NCBI GenBank assembly: GCA_046533095.1
Contig: JAJQRA010000014.1
Location: 62,001 to 126,000 of the forward strand
Reading direction: 5' to 3'
From: ZAX-1 sp046533095
Lineage (GTDB): Bacteria; Bacillota; Clostridia; Lachnospirales; Lachnospiraceae
DNA: 64,000 nt
Shown here: piece after piece, positions 25,812 through 34,719 of the stretch
Layout of the letters: the number at the start of each line of letters is the position of its first letter
Position numbering within the stretch: position 1 is the stretch's first letter
The notes under the pieces: generated by a model
Database searches by the model: none
What the model was told of the DNA's origin: nothing
The model's input: only the letters and a program-made list of their open reading frames with translations
Program-made: the position numbers and the translations under genes

Positions 25812-27641
25812 ATGGCGGAATACTTATCACCAGGAGTGTATGTTGAGGAATTCGAATCAGGGGCACAACCAATGGAAGGCGTTGGAACAAGTACGGCCGG
25901 ATTTATTGGTTTAGCAGAAAAGGGACCCGTGAGAGGACTGCCACAGCTAGTGACCAATTTTTCAGACTTTAAGAGGAATTATGGTGGCTACCTGTCGGAA
26001 AATGAGTTTGGAGATTATCATTTTCTGGCATATGCAGTGGAAGCTTTTTTTGTAAACGGAGGTTCCCGTTGCTTTGTATCGCGTGTGGCTCCAGCAGACG
26101 CGAAGAGTGCAGTAGGGACGGCACCAAGCGCGCAAAACGCAGTTCTTACATTCACGGCGAAGAACCCGGGATTGTGGGGAAATGATATTTTGGTATCAAT
26201 TAGTCCGGCAAGCAAAGCTAAGACGCAGGTATTAGAGATTATAGAGTCTAGCGATGGCGCAAAATACCGCGTAAAGAGTGGCGTTGGATTTCATATCGGA
26301 GATGTGATATCTTTTGAGGACAAAGGCGAGGTTATCTATACGAAAGTTACAAAGAATCAGGACAATATCCTTTCGCTAGAGGATGCATTGCCAAAGACTG
26401 TGGTAGATACCCAGCTGCTTCCTTCAAAAGTTATAACAACAAACGAGATTAATATCGAAGTAAAGTATAAAGATGTTGTTGAAAGCTATGACAATGTATC
26501 ATTTAATGTAAATACGTTCCATTATATCGAGAAGAAGTTGGCCAAATCAGACTTGGTAGTGGTAGAATACAAAGAACCAAAGAAAGCAGGTGCAGTAGCA
26601 ACACCGGCTGAACCTGCAGATAAGGATGCAAAGCTTGCCAAGAAAGATGACGCACCAAAGGCGCCGGTACAAGTACAAGCTGGCAAAAAAGTTGGCGTAG
26701 TGGCACCATTTGATGTATTGGAGAAGGTTGCACAGGTTGTTTTTGATGGAGGAAGCAATGGGACTTTGGATGCGATTTCTGCGGAAGATTTCATTGGTGA
26801 AGATGGTGGAGCTGGTGCCCGTACCGGAATCCAGTCGTTTATAGACAATGACGTGGTATCTATTATGGCGGTTCCGGGTGTGACCGATCCAAATGTACAG
26901 CTTACTTTGGTGGCACATTGCGAGAATCTTGCCAGCCGGTTTGCAGTACTTGATGTTCCAAGGGGTGCTAAGAAAGTAGCGGACGTGATTGCACATAGGG
27001 ATATCTTTGATTCTGATTATGCAGCATTGTATCATCCATGGCTGTTGGTGTTTGACCCATTAGATAAGAAGAACATTGCAGTTCCTCCTTCCGGCGCTAT
27101 TCTTGGCGTATATGCAAGAAGCGATAACACAAGAGGAGTTCAAAAAGCGCCTGCAAATGAAATGGTAAGGTCTTGCGTAGGGCTAGACTGCCAATTTAAT
27201 ACAGGAGAGCAGGACATTTTAAATCCAAAGGGGATTAACTTGATTCGTGCTTTTGCAGGGCAAGGAATCCGTGTTTGGGGTGCAAGGACACTAAGCAGCA
27301 ATCCAAGCTGGAAGTATGTGAATGTAAGGCGTTTGTTTATTTTCGTAGAAGAATCAATCAAAGCAAATACAAATTGGGCAGTATTTGAGCCGAACAACGA
27401 AGTTCTATGGGTACGTGTACAGCGTACGATTAGCGTATTTTTGACCAACCTATGGAGAGGCGGTTCTTTAGCAGGGACGACTCCGGATGAAGCCTACTTT
27501 GTAAATATTGGACGAGATACGATGAGCCAAGATGATATTGACAATGGACGCCTTATTTGTGTAATCGGGATAGCGCCAGTGAAGCCGGCTGAATTTGTAA
27601 TCTTTAGAATTACACAAAAGACAAATGACTCAGCTGAATAA
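25812..27641 (+). CDS. eCIS contractile sheath protein (Afp2-4 / phage tail sheath family)
   Basis: A 609-aa tail sheath protein. The N-terminus is the family hallmark YLSPGVYVEEFESGAQP, followed by VGTSTAGFIGLAEKGP. The C-terminal part is the conserved core with GIRVWGARTLSSNPSWKYVN, RRLFIFVEESIKANTNWAVF and the closing strand PAEFVIFRITQKT. An Ala/Pro/Lys-rich linker near residues 255-290 marks a surface-exposed insertion. It polymerises around the inner tube and contracts. Only one sheath gene is present, where Afp and PVC loci have three. Confidence 0.95.
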   Translation: MAEYLSPGVYVEEFESGAQPMEGVGTSTAGFIGLAEKGPVRGLPQLVTNFSDFKRNYGGYLSENEFGDYHFLAYAVEAFFVNGGSRCFVSRVAPADAKSAVGTAPSAQNAVLTFTAKNPGLWGNDILVSISPASKAKTQVLEIIESSDGAKYRVKSGVGFHIGDVISFEDKGEVIYTKVTKNQDNILSLEDALPKTVVDTQLLPSKVITTNEINIEVKYKDVVESYDNVSFNVNTFHYIEKKLAKSDLVVVEYKEPKKAGAVATPAEPADKDAKLAKKDDAPKAPVQVQAGKKVGVVAPFDVLEKVAQVVFDGGSNGTLDAISAEDFIGEDGGAGARTGIQSFIDNDVVSIMAVPGVTDPNVQLTLVAHCENLASRFAVLDVPRGAKKVADVIAHRDIFDSDYAALYHPWLLVFDPLDKKNIAVPPSGAILGVYARSDNTRGVQKAPANEMVRSCVGLDCQFNTGEQDILNPKGINLIRAFAGQGIRVWGARTLSSNPSWKYVNVRRLFIFVEESIKANTNWAVFEPNNEVLWVRVQRTISVFLTNLWRGGSLAGTTPDEAYFVNIGRDTMSQDDIDNGRLICVIGIAPVKPAEFVIFRITQKTNDSAE

Positions 27642-27666
27642 ATAATGGAAGAAGGGAAAATGAGAT

Positions 27667-28089
27667 ATGGCTTATCCACATGGAAGATTTAGATATAAAG
27701 TTGAAATTGATGGTCTGGAGGCTGGTGGGTTTTCAGAGGTTACAGGTTTTGATGCTTCGATCGATGTTATGGAATATCGGGAAGGCGACATGGTGCAGAC
27801 ACCCATGAAGATACCCGGACTTAAGAAATATGGCAATATTACATTGAAACAAGGCCTTGCAGATTCTATGGTTTTGTATGAGTGGATTATAGAAGGCGTT
27901 AATGGTGCAGTGCAACGAAAGACCATTACCATTACACTCTTAGACGAAGAAGAAGCTCCGGCAGCTTCATGGCAAGTTATCAATGCATGGCCAATGAAAT
28001 ATACAGCGCCTGACTTTAATGCAACATCTTCAGAGGTGGCAATTGAATCACTAGAGATTGCACATGAAGGAATGACAAGGGTTTCATAA
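27667..28089 (+). CDS. eCIS inner tube protein (Afp1/T4 gp19-like)
   Basis: A 140-aa tube protein: GRFRYKVEIDGLEAGGFSEV at the N-terminus, the EYREGD loop, MKIPGLKKYGNITLKQGLAD, then WQVINAWPMKYTAPDFNATS and EVAIESLEIAHEGMTRV. This is the gp19/Hcp-like fold that stacks into hexameric rings inside the sheath. It follows the sheath by 25 nt with its own ribosome site. The tube-to-ATPase gap holds a long hairpin. Confidence 0.95.
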   Translation: MAYPHGRFRYKVEIDGLEAGGFSEVTGFDASIDVMEYREGDMVQTPMKIPGLKKYGNITLKQGLADSMVLYEWIIEGVNGAVQRKTITITLLDEEEAPAASWQVINAWPMKYTAPDFNATSSEVAIESLEIAHEGMTRVS

Positions 28090-28126
28090 ATTAAAAACCC
28101 AGGACTCATTTTTAAACGGGTCATTA

Positions 28127-28203
28127 GGAACTGTGCAAAAACAACTTGGCATTTGAGCGGCAAACAAACCGCTTTCATACCTAAGTTGTGAATGCATAGT
28201 TCC
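28127..28203 (+). terminator. Long interrupted hairpin after the tube gene
   Basis: Three nested stems: GGAACTGTGCA/TGCATAGTTCC (one G-U), ACAACTT/AAGTTGT and AGCGG/CCGCT around loop CAAACAAA, followed by TTTT. It lies between the sheath-tube pair and the rest of the cluster. It would be a natural partial terminator that lets the two bulk structural proteins be made in excess (inference). Confidence 0.65.
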
Positions 28204-28234
28204 TTTTAGCTTGTATAGCGAAAAGGTGATTACG

Positions 28235-30541
28235 ATGGACATAAGAAACTTGTATGAGGAGTACTTTGACAATTGCAAAATTTCTTCCGCATATCAGGAT
28301 GAGCCTGCGTATATGGAAGAATTGTTTCAGCTGATTGACATGTTGCTTGCGATTGCCTGCACCCTGCGTATGGAAATCACGCGCTCGGAAACGAATTTAG
28401 CGGTAAACAGCATACATCTAAGGGGTGTGCCGTTGACACTAGACGAGCTTTTGCATAGTTTAACAGGAAAAAAAGCTGGAGAAGAGCTTAAGATCCCATA
28501 TGATGCTATCAAAAAGCAAGTAGGGCAGGCTATGTTTCATCTTAAAACCAGACTGGCTTTTACGAAACAGGCGGATACGTTTTGTATTTCTAACTTCTAC
28601 AGGCAGACGGGAATATCTGACCATGAAAAGTTTCTGTTGCTTTTATCCATGGTGTGCTATGATAGAAAACAGGAACCTATTTTGATGTATCTGCAAGGCG
28701 ATGTGCGTCTAAAGCAGCCAACAATTGGGCTTGCACTCTTTTTGTGGGAACTTGGCTGGGGCAAAGACCCGATCCAAGTAGGAAAGACGGTGGCATGCGA
28801 GGGGTACTTGTTTCATTATTTTTTAGAGGTAGGGGAACCGCTTGATGGCAACCCAATGGCGAGAATGTTTGTGATGCCGCCTAGAATGTATGCCTATCTT
28901 TGCGCTTTTGGCAAAGAAGTTGACAAGGTGCTAGAACCCTATGTAAAGCTTTTTACCCCATGGATAGAACAAGGGAAAGAACCGAAAAAACCGGATCAAG
29001 AAGATGAAATAGAAGAGGACGATGCAAATGGAAGGATACCCCAAATTAAGATACGAAAAGACATACAGAAGCGTTTGTTGGAGTATTTAAAAAATGTCCA
29101 TACAGCGGAAGGCCGCACAGGCTACATCTTGAACTTATATGGTGGACGGGGAATCGGGAAACGCTATCTAATCAAACGGACTGCTGCGGATATTAACTGC
29201 AAAGTTTTGTTTGTGGATTTGGTCAAAATCTTAAAAGGGACAGTAAAAGAAGTTCAGATACTAATGAGGAAAATTGCGGCAGAGAGCATATTAAATACGG
29301 CACTTGTCTGCTTTTGCTATATGGAAACGCAGAATCTGGCCAATGCGAAAGATGAGTATGCAATCGCAAAACCGATCGGCTTAGATTTTATATTGGAGCA
29401 GATAAGAAAGGAATTTGTGCAGGTTTTCTGGCTGAGCGAGGAAAAGGCGGACTATCTGTTAAAATATGATCTACATGTCATGCAGATGGAGCTTCCTATT
29501 TTGACTGTTCATGAAAAAATAGTTTTATGGGAAAACGAGGCGAGAAAATATCCAATCGGAGATTCTTTAGATGTTACGTTGTGTGCCAACCAATATGTAT
29601 TATCAACCGGCGAAATCAAGAAAGTGCTGCATGTAGCAAATCTGCTGCGAAAGGGCGATGGGCGAGAGCAGATAGAACGAAATCATGTCAAGGAGGCGGT
29701 GGCGCAGCAGGCAGTCAATCAATTAGGACGTTGTGCAACGCTAATCCAGTCTATCTATACGTGGGATGATTTGGTCATCAGCCCGGAGCAAAGAAGACAG
29801 ATGGATATGATTTGCAATCAGATCAAATATAGGAATGTAGTAGGCGAAGAGTGGGGGTTTTACAAAAAAACGGCATATGGGCGTGGCGTATGTGCCTTGT
29901 TTTATGGAAGCCCCGGTACGGGAAAGACCATGGCTGTCCAGATTATTGCAAATGAATTAGGGCTTGACTTGTATCGGGTGGATTTGTCTGGAATCGTCAG
30001 CAAATATATTGGAGAGACTGAGAAAAATATCACGGAATTGTTTGATCGGGCGAAGCATATCAATGCACTGCTGTTTTTCGATGAAGCCGATGCTTTATTT
30101 GCAAAACGCTCCGAGGTAAAAGATTCCCATGATAGAAATGCAAATTCAGAAACGGCACATCTTTTGCAAAAACTGGAGGATTATGAAGGAATCGTGATTT
30201 TAGCGACAAATTTTGTGAACAATATAGACGATGCATTTAAGCGGCGGATTAAGTTTATGGTCAATTATGCTTTTCCGACAGAGGAAGTTAGGAAAAAATT
30301 ATGGACTACGATTTTACCGCCGCAGGTGCCTTGCGAGGAAGAACTAGACTTGGATTTCTTTGCAGAAAAGTTTGAACTTTCGGGGAGCAGCATCAAGGAA
30401 ATTTTGACAAATGCAGCATACATTGCAGCGGCATCGGGTGGCTATTTGGCAAATCGGCATATCGTAGAAGCAGTGAAAATCAATTTCGCAAAATATGGAA
30501 AGATTTTAAATCAGCAAGATTTTGAGTATTTAGGGAATTGA
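28235..30541 (+). CDS. eCIS AAA+ ATPase 1 (Afp15-like), with degenerate first P-loop
   Basis: A 768-aa protein. The C-terminal AAA+ module is complete: Walker A YGSPGTGKTMAV (~556-567), pore-type loop VSKYIGETEKN, Walker B LLFFDEADALF (~611), sensor VILATNF, arginine segment FKRRIKF, and a C-terminal lid. An earlier nucleotide-fold region near residue ~300 reads LYGGRGIGKRYLI, with Arg where Ser/Thr of Walker A should be, so it is probably inactive. Start ATG 28235 sits behind AAGGTG; a longer TTG form is less likely. Afp15-type ATPases are needed for assembling the particle. Confidence 0.9.
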   Translation: MDIRNLYEEYFDNCKISSAYQDEPAYMEELFQLIDMLLAIACTLRMEITRSETNLAVNSIHLRGVPLTLDELLHSLTGKKAGEELKIPYDAIKKQVGQAMFHLKTRLAFTKQADTFCISNFYRQTGISDHEKFLLLLSMVCYDRKQEPILMYLQGDVRLKQPTIGLALFLWELGWGKDPIQVGKTVACEGYLFHYFLEVGEPLDGNPMARMFVMPPRMYAYLCAFGKEVDKVLEPYVKLFTPWIEQGKEPKKPDQEDEIEEDDANGRIPQIKIRKDIQKRLLEYLKNVHTAEGRTGYILNLYGGRGIGKRYLIKRTAADINCKVLFVDLVKILKGTVKEVQILMRKIAAESILNTALVCFCYMETQNLANAKDEYAIAKPIGLDFILEQIRKEFVQVFWLSEEKADYLLKYDLHVMQMELPILTVHEKIVLWENEARKYPIGDSLDVTLCANQYVLSTGEIKKVLHVANLLRKGDGREQIERNHVKEAVAQQAVNQLGRCATLIQSIYTWDDLVISPEQRRQMDMICNQIKYRNVVGEEWGFYKKTAYGRGVCALFYGSPGTGKTMAVQIIANELGLDLYRVDLSGIVSKYIGETEKNITELFDRAKHINALLFFDEADALFAKRSEVKDSHDRNANSETAHLLQKLEDYEGIVILATNFVNNIDDAFKRRIKFMVNYAFPTEEVRKKLWTTILPPQVPCEEELDLDFFAEKFELSGSSIKEILTNAAYIAAASGGYLANRHIVEAVKINFAKYGKILNQQDFEYLGN

Positions 30542-30603
30542 ATCGATGTGGGGTTGAGTGAATGGATGTGATAAAAAACTTGGCGTAAAAGAAAGGAAAT
30601 TGT

Positions 30604-31125
30604 ATGGAGCAGGAATGGACAAAGCAGCTTTTCGAAGAACTAAAAAGAACCATAGGAACGTATACACAGCAGCTGAATCTAAAAGAAGATGAGGAGGGGG
30701 CATATTTACTGCAGGCGGTATTTAAGGTTTTCGACGAGGAAAACGAAGAGAAAGATTGTGTGTTAGCGGAAGTGTCGCAGTTTCCGGTAAAGCCTGGAGT
30801 ATTTCAGCTAGAAATGAATTTGACCACGGAAGTGACAATAAAACCGGAGTATATGGCGCAGGTTGAGCGGACTATAATCCAAATGAATTACTATGTTCCG
30901 CTTGGTGCACTGGGGATTTTCTATCCGTCTAACCGGGTTACGGTCAGATATGTAGCGGTAGTCGATCAGAAAAAATCAGCGGAAGAGATCTCAAAAGAAG
31001 TGGTCGTGCTATATGAATTGATGCTTGCCAGCCTAAGGCTTGTTTATCCGGCAATAAAGCAGATTTGCATCGGTGAACTTACCTTTGAGGAAGCGGTTGA
31101 AAAGCAGATGCTGCTAAAACAATAA
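30604..31125 (+). CDS. Conserved-looking small cytoplasmic protein, function unknown
   Basis: A 173-aa acidic alpha/beta protein (EWTKQLFEELKRTIGTYTQQ, then KDCVLAEVSQFPVKPGVFQL and VPLGALGIFYPSNRVTVRYV, with a C-terminal amphipathic helix). The pattern of a helix, a curved sheet and a final helix resembles type III chaperone or YbjN-like folds, but this is only a resemblance. Being between the ATPase and a Gly-rich candidate cargo gene, a chaperone role is possible (inference). Confidence 0.6.
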   Translation: MEQEWTKQLFEELKRTIGTYTQQLNLKEDEEGAYLLQAVFKVFDEENEEKDCVLAEVSQFPVKPGVFQLEMNLTTEVTIKPEYMAQVERTIIQMNYYVPLGALGIFYPSNRVTVRYVAVVDQKKSAEEISKEVVVLYELMLASLRLVYPAIKQICIGELTFEEAVEKQMLLKQ

Positions 31126-31277
31126 AAGATACTGCGTGAATCAAAAAATGTAAGCGGTTTATGCGAGACAAAATAAAACACAAGGGTTTGTGAAAAGATG
31201 AAACCACATAGGTCAATTTTAAGCATTCAGTACGTAAGTGGGAATCGTTATAAGTATGCAGGCAGATAGGAGGAAGT

Positions 31278-31928
31278 ATGGCATTTGATTGGACGAAAAT
31301 TTTGGGAAGTTTGGCTGGACATGGAGGAGATGCATTAGGGGTTGCCAGTGCGTTTACAGATGGAAACACATCTGACGGATTGGGTTTCGGAGCCGGCGCA
31401 TTAGGAACGATTTCGGCAGGGACGGGTTTCTATGGCGCAGCTAAGGAAAAGGATTGGGTCGGCATGTTGGAAAATGGTGCTGGCGCAGTTAGTGGCGTGG
31501 CCGACATGGCAGGTGGTATAGCGGGGTTAGCTGGAGATAAGAAATCGAAAAAAATTGCAGGCTATGTCAGTGGTGGCGCAAATATATTGGGAGGACTGGT
31601 CGGAGGCGGTGCTAATCTTTATACGCTTTTGAGAAGATCTCAGGATCCAAATAAGTCTGCCGAAGAAATTGCAAAGGACAAGAGTATGGCAAAGGCAGGG
31701 CTTGTTGGAAATGTACTGAAACTATTTAGCGGAATTACGGGAGTGGGGAATGCTGCATATGAAGAAGCTGGTGATAACGATGTCCGCAAGCAAAGATGGC
31801 AAAAAGCAGGTCAGGCCTCATCGGTACTGGGGTTGCTTGGAGGTCTATTCGGTTCGGCAATAGGCGGTGCCAATGGTGATTTTAAGGAACCTGAACCTCC
31901 GGCGGCGTCTCAGGTACCTGTGCCATAG
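31278..31928 (+). CDS. Gly/Ala-rich hydrophobic protein, candidate eCIS cargo
   Basis: A 216-aa protein with little similarity to structural parts. It has many small-residue hydrophobic stretches (GFGAGALGTISAGTGFYGAA, GAGAVSGVADMAGGIAGLAG, VSGGANILGGLVGGGANLY and SVLGLLGGLFGSAIGGANGD), no signal peptide, and a Pro-rich tail ending VPVP. Such Gly-zipper-like segments are typical of membrane-inserting peptides and some toxins. It has a strong AGGAGG start. A cargo or pore-forming role is inference; a membrane-associated assembly factor is the alternative. Confidence 0.6.
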   Translation: MAFDWTKILGSLAGHGGDALGVASAFTDGNTSDGLGFGAGALGTISAGTGFYGAAKEKDWVGMLENGAGAVSGVADMAGGIAGLAGDKKSKKIAGYVSGGANILGGLVGGGANLYTLLRRSQDPNKSAEEIAKDKSMAKAGLVGNVLKLFSGITGVGNAAYEEAGDNDVRKQRWQKAGQASSVLGLLGGLFGSAIGGANGDFKEPEPPAASQVPVP

Positions 31929-31990
31929 GAAGATACGATAGGATCCTCGGTGATTTGTTTTAAGGGAAGAACAGGCGGGAGATATAAATA

Positions 31991-34468
31991 ATGATGCTTC
32001 ATGCAAAGGTAACCGTCCCAAAGGAGAAAGAAAATGATATCTGTATAGAAAGGCTACAGCAGAAAATGCCATCAAAGGACACTGCTGTATGTCTTTTTTG
32101 TGCACCATTTGGATATGGGAAGACAACGGCGCTGATACAATATGCCAATCGTTCGAAAAAGAAAATCCTGTGGTATCGGTTGGATACTTTGGATAACAGG
32201 GAAACCGTGTTTTTGACAAATTTAAGTGTGCTGCTAAAGCAAGATACAGAGCAAAAATGGACTGCAAAGGAATGGCAGACAGGGGGCGGTCAGGCTCCTT
32301 TTTGTTATCTAGAAGAGATGGCGGCTTTGCTAGAAGCATTTACCGGGTATGCGAAGAAAAATTCTAAGGAACAGTATTGTTTGATCTTGGATCAGTTTGA
32401 AATGATAGGCAATCAAACAGTTTTTGATATGGTCAAATTGATGCTGGATTACAGGCCGGAGCAGTTGCAGATCGTGCTCGCGGCGAATCGGGGGATACCG
32501 GATTTTTTGTTTCAAAATATTGTTGGCGGAAACTGCACGGTACTGAGAGAAGATGATTTTAAATGGACGTTAGAGGAAACGGATGATTGGATGTGTAAGA
32601 ATTTTCCAAATAGCGACGCCTCACGAAATCGTATAGGCCTGCTAAATAGGATACCTTTGCGAACGAGTATAGACCTGCCAAATAGGATACCCTTGCGAAC
32701 GAGTATAGACCTGCCAAATAGGATGGCTCTGTCAAAAGCAATCTGGCTAGAAATGGGGGGATGGCCTCTTGGAATCCAGTATTTGGCAGAGTATATGTGT
32801 TCTTATAGGTGTGCACCCCTCATAAAAGAACCGGAGGCTCAATCGGACGTAATATTAAAAGAACCGGAGGATCAATCAGGCGGAATTTCAAAAGGATCTG
32901 AGGCTCAATCGGATGGAATATTTAGGCTTTTGAAAGATAGGAATGTTGAGTTTTTTGATTGGGACAAAATCTTTGAGAGCAGTTACCTGGAAGAAATTTT
33001 GGAACATGAGATTTCAAAAAGGGGTGTGGATGAACAGCTGTGGGAATTTTTGATTCGTTCCAGTGTCTTGCGTGAATTTACGAGAGAAAGCCTCTGCGCC
33101 GCACTAGGAAAGCAGAATCAGGTGATTCCATTGCTTTTACGCAAGGCGTTGCATGGTGGATGGTTTTTATTTTCTAAAAATGATGTTTTCAAGTACTTGC
33201 CTTTTTTCCGTGCATATCTAAAACGCAGATGTTCAAAAGATGTAAAAAAAGAAACGCTTTTACAGGCTTTGGACTATTATAAAAAGAAAACAGAATACGA
33301 GGCCGCCATCTATTGTGGGCTGGAGGGTGGCTTATATGAGGAATTGACTTCATTGATGGAGCAGCAGGGGCTTGCCATACTAGAAGAGGGAAATAAGGAA
33401 CTGTTATGGAAAGTGGTTTCTTTTCTAGAGGACTATCCCTTGGAATTTAGCTTGCGCTCGGTAGAGGTATTTGCCCAATGCGCCTATTGCATTGGACAGT
33501 ACAAGAAGATGGATTATTATCTAAATTATGCAGACAGCCAGTATGGGAAGGAAAATAAATTTAGCGCGTATCGAAGCTTGTACAGGGCGTTGCTGCAGTT
33601 TAGAGAGGATCCGGATAAATACCAAAAGCAGATGAACCATGCCCTGTTTTTCCTAAAGGAAAATAAAATAGAGCTGCCTTGGCTATCGGAGCAGGACAAA
33701 AAAACATTGCATACATATGAGGAGGCAATTGGCGAAAAAGAAAAGAAGATAGAGGTGCATGTTTTTGGAAGCTTTGAGGTCGTTTTTCCAAAAGATGGGA
33801 AAAGAATGTCTTGGCGAACAAAAAAAGGGAAAGAACTTTTTGCTTATTTAGTGCAGCTGCAGGGAAAGCCGGTAGAGCGAAGCCATCTAATGCAACTGCT
33901 TTGGCCGGATGAAATTCCGGATAATGCCGTTCCTATGATTCATAACAGCATTTACAATATACGTAAAGAATTATCGGCCTATCAAATGGAGGGCTTGGTG
34001 CAATATCAAGAAAAACGTTACAGCATCCATACAGCATGGGTTGTAAATGACTTGAAACGCCTAGAATCTATCTGTGACATGGTGGAGAAGAAAAACCTTA
34101 TGGACTTGGCAGAGGAAACAGATTATTTTAGGACGTATCCAGGTAGATATTTAGAAGATGTGGATGCACATTGGGCAGAGGAAAAAGCAAATTATTATGA
34201 CAGGATTTTTTTAGAGGGCTGTTGTATGTTGGCAGACGAATATAAGAATGAGGGAAATTATGAAAAAGCCATTCTTTTATACACAACGGCTAGACAGATC
34301 GATGGCTACAATGAGGAGCTGCTTCAAAACTTGATGCGGTGCTTGCAACAGACAGGCGACTTTAAAACAATGAAAAAGCAGTATGAAGGTTTTGCGGCAT
34401 TATTGAAAAAGGATTTAGGGATCAAGCCTGGATTTGCATTAAACCAGTATTATCGGGCACCAGTGTGA
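31991..34468 (+). CDS. Large transcriptional activator: MalT-like NTPase plus OmpR-type wHTH and BTAD
   Basis: An 825-aa regulator. The N-terminal NTPase has Walker A CAPFGYGKTTALIQY (~37-51) and the MalT-type strand KKILWYRLDTLDN, then LILDQFEMI as Walker B. The middle is helical. From ~590 follow a winged HTH (VHVFGSFEVVF, RTKKGKELFAYLVQL, HLMQLLWPDE, SIYNIRKELSAY) and a bacterial transcriptional activator (BTAD) TPR domain to the end. Two in-frame 36-nt repeat tracts interrupt the NTPase region: NRIPLRTSIDLP units (~32644-32725) and EPEAQSD-type units (~32824-32930). Inside the cluster it is the obvious pathway-specific activator. Confidence 0.85.
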   Translation: MMLHAKVTVPKEKENDICIERLQQKMPSKDTAVCLFCAPFGYGKTTALIQYANRSKKKILWYRLDTLDNRETVFLTNLSVLLKQDTEQKWTAKEWQTGGGQAPFCYLEEMAALLEAFTGYAKKNSKEQYCLILDQFEMIGNQTVFDMVKLMLDYRPEQLQIVLAANRGIPDFLFQNIVGGNCTVLREDDFKWTLEETDDWMCKNFPNSDASRNRIGLLNRIPLRTSIDLPNRIPLRTSIDLPNRMALSKAIWLEMGGWPLGIQYLAEYMCSYRCAPLIKEPEAQSDVILKEPEDQSGGISKGSEAQSDGIFRLLKDRNVEFFDWDKIFESSYLEEILEHEISKRGVDEQLWEFLIRSSVLREFTRESLCAALGKQNQVIPLLLRKALHGGWFLFSKNDVFKYLPFFRAYLKRRCSKDVKKETLLQALDYYKKKTEYEAAIYCGLEGGLYEELTSLMEQQGLAILEEGNKELLWKVVSFLEDYPLEFSLRSVEVFAQCAYCIGQYKKMDYYLNYADSQYGKENKFSAYRSLYRALLQFREDPDKYQKQMNHALFFLKENKIELPWLSEQDKKTLHTYEEAIGEKEKKIEVHVFGSFEVVFPKDGKRMSWRTKKGKELFAYLVQLQGKPVERSHLMQLLWPDEIPDNAVPMIHNSIYNIRKELSAYQMEGLVQYQEKRYSIHTAWVVNDLKRLESICDMVEKKNLMDLAEETDYFRTYPGRYLEDVDAHWAEEKANYYDRIFLEGCCMLADEYKNEGNYEKAILLYTTARQIDGYNEELLQNLMRCLQQTGDFKTMKKQYEGFAALLKKDLGIKPGFALNQYYRAPV
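32644..32930 (+). repeat. In-frame 36-nt repeats in the regulator gene
   Basis: Two to three copies of a 12-codon unit (NRIPLRTSIDLP) occur at ~32644-32725, and three copies of another (KEPEAQSDVIL-like) at ~32824-32930. The first pair is almost identical at nucleotide level, pointing to recent slippage. Confidence 0.8.
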
Positions 34469-34482
34469 TAGATAGCATATAG

Positions 34483-34520
34483 CCAATTTGTACCCCCATA
34501 AATAGACGATGTACAAATTG
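34483..34520 (+). terminator. Hairpin after the regulator gene
   Basis: CAATTTGTAC (34483-34492) pairs perfectly with GTACAAATTG (34511-34520), loop ~18 nt, followed by AT-rich sequence without a long T-run. It resembles the ATTTGTGC hairpins upstream of the cluster. Confidence 0.5.
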
Positions 34521-34543
34521 ATTATAAAAAGAGGTATGGGCAG

Positions 34544-34719
34544 ATAGACGCCATGGGGTTAAAATGTGTCATAAGGTGGGGGCGCCATATGTGAAGCGGG
34601 AAATAGGTGCCATTGGATTAAAATGTGGCATAAGGCGGTAGTGCTATATGTGAAGCAGGAATAGGCACCATGGGATTAAAATGTGGCATAAGGTGGGAGT
34701 ACCATAATATGAAGTTGGA
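34544..34719 (+). repeat. Triplicated translation-initiation region
   Basis: Three tandem copies (starts 34544, 34603, 34661; ~58-59 bp) of a unit with GGATTAAAATGTGGCATAAGG and a following ATG. In copies 1 and 2 the ATG (34589, 34648) is followed at once by TGA; in copy 3 the equivalent ATG (34709) opens the ATPase 2 gene. Confidence 0.85.
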
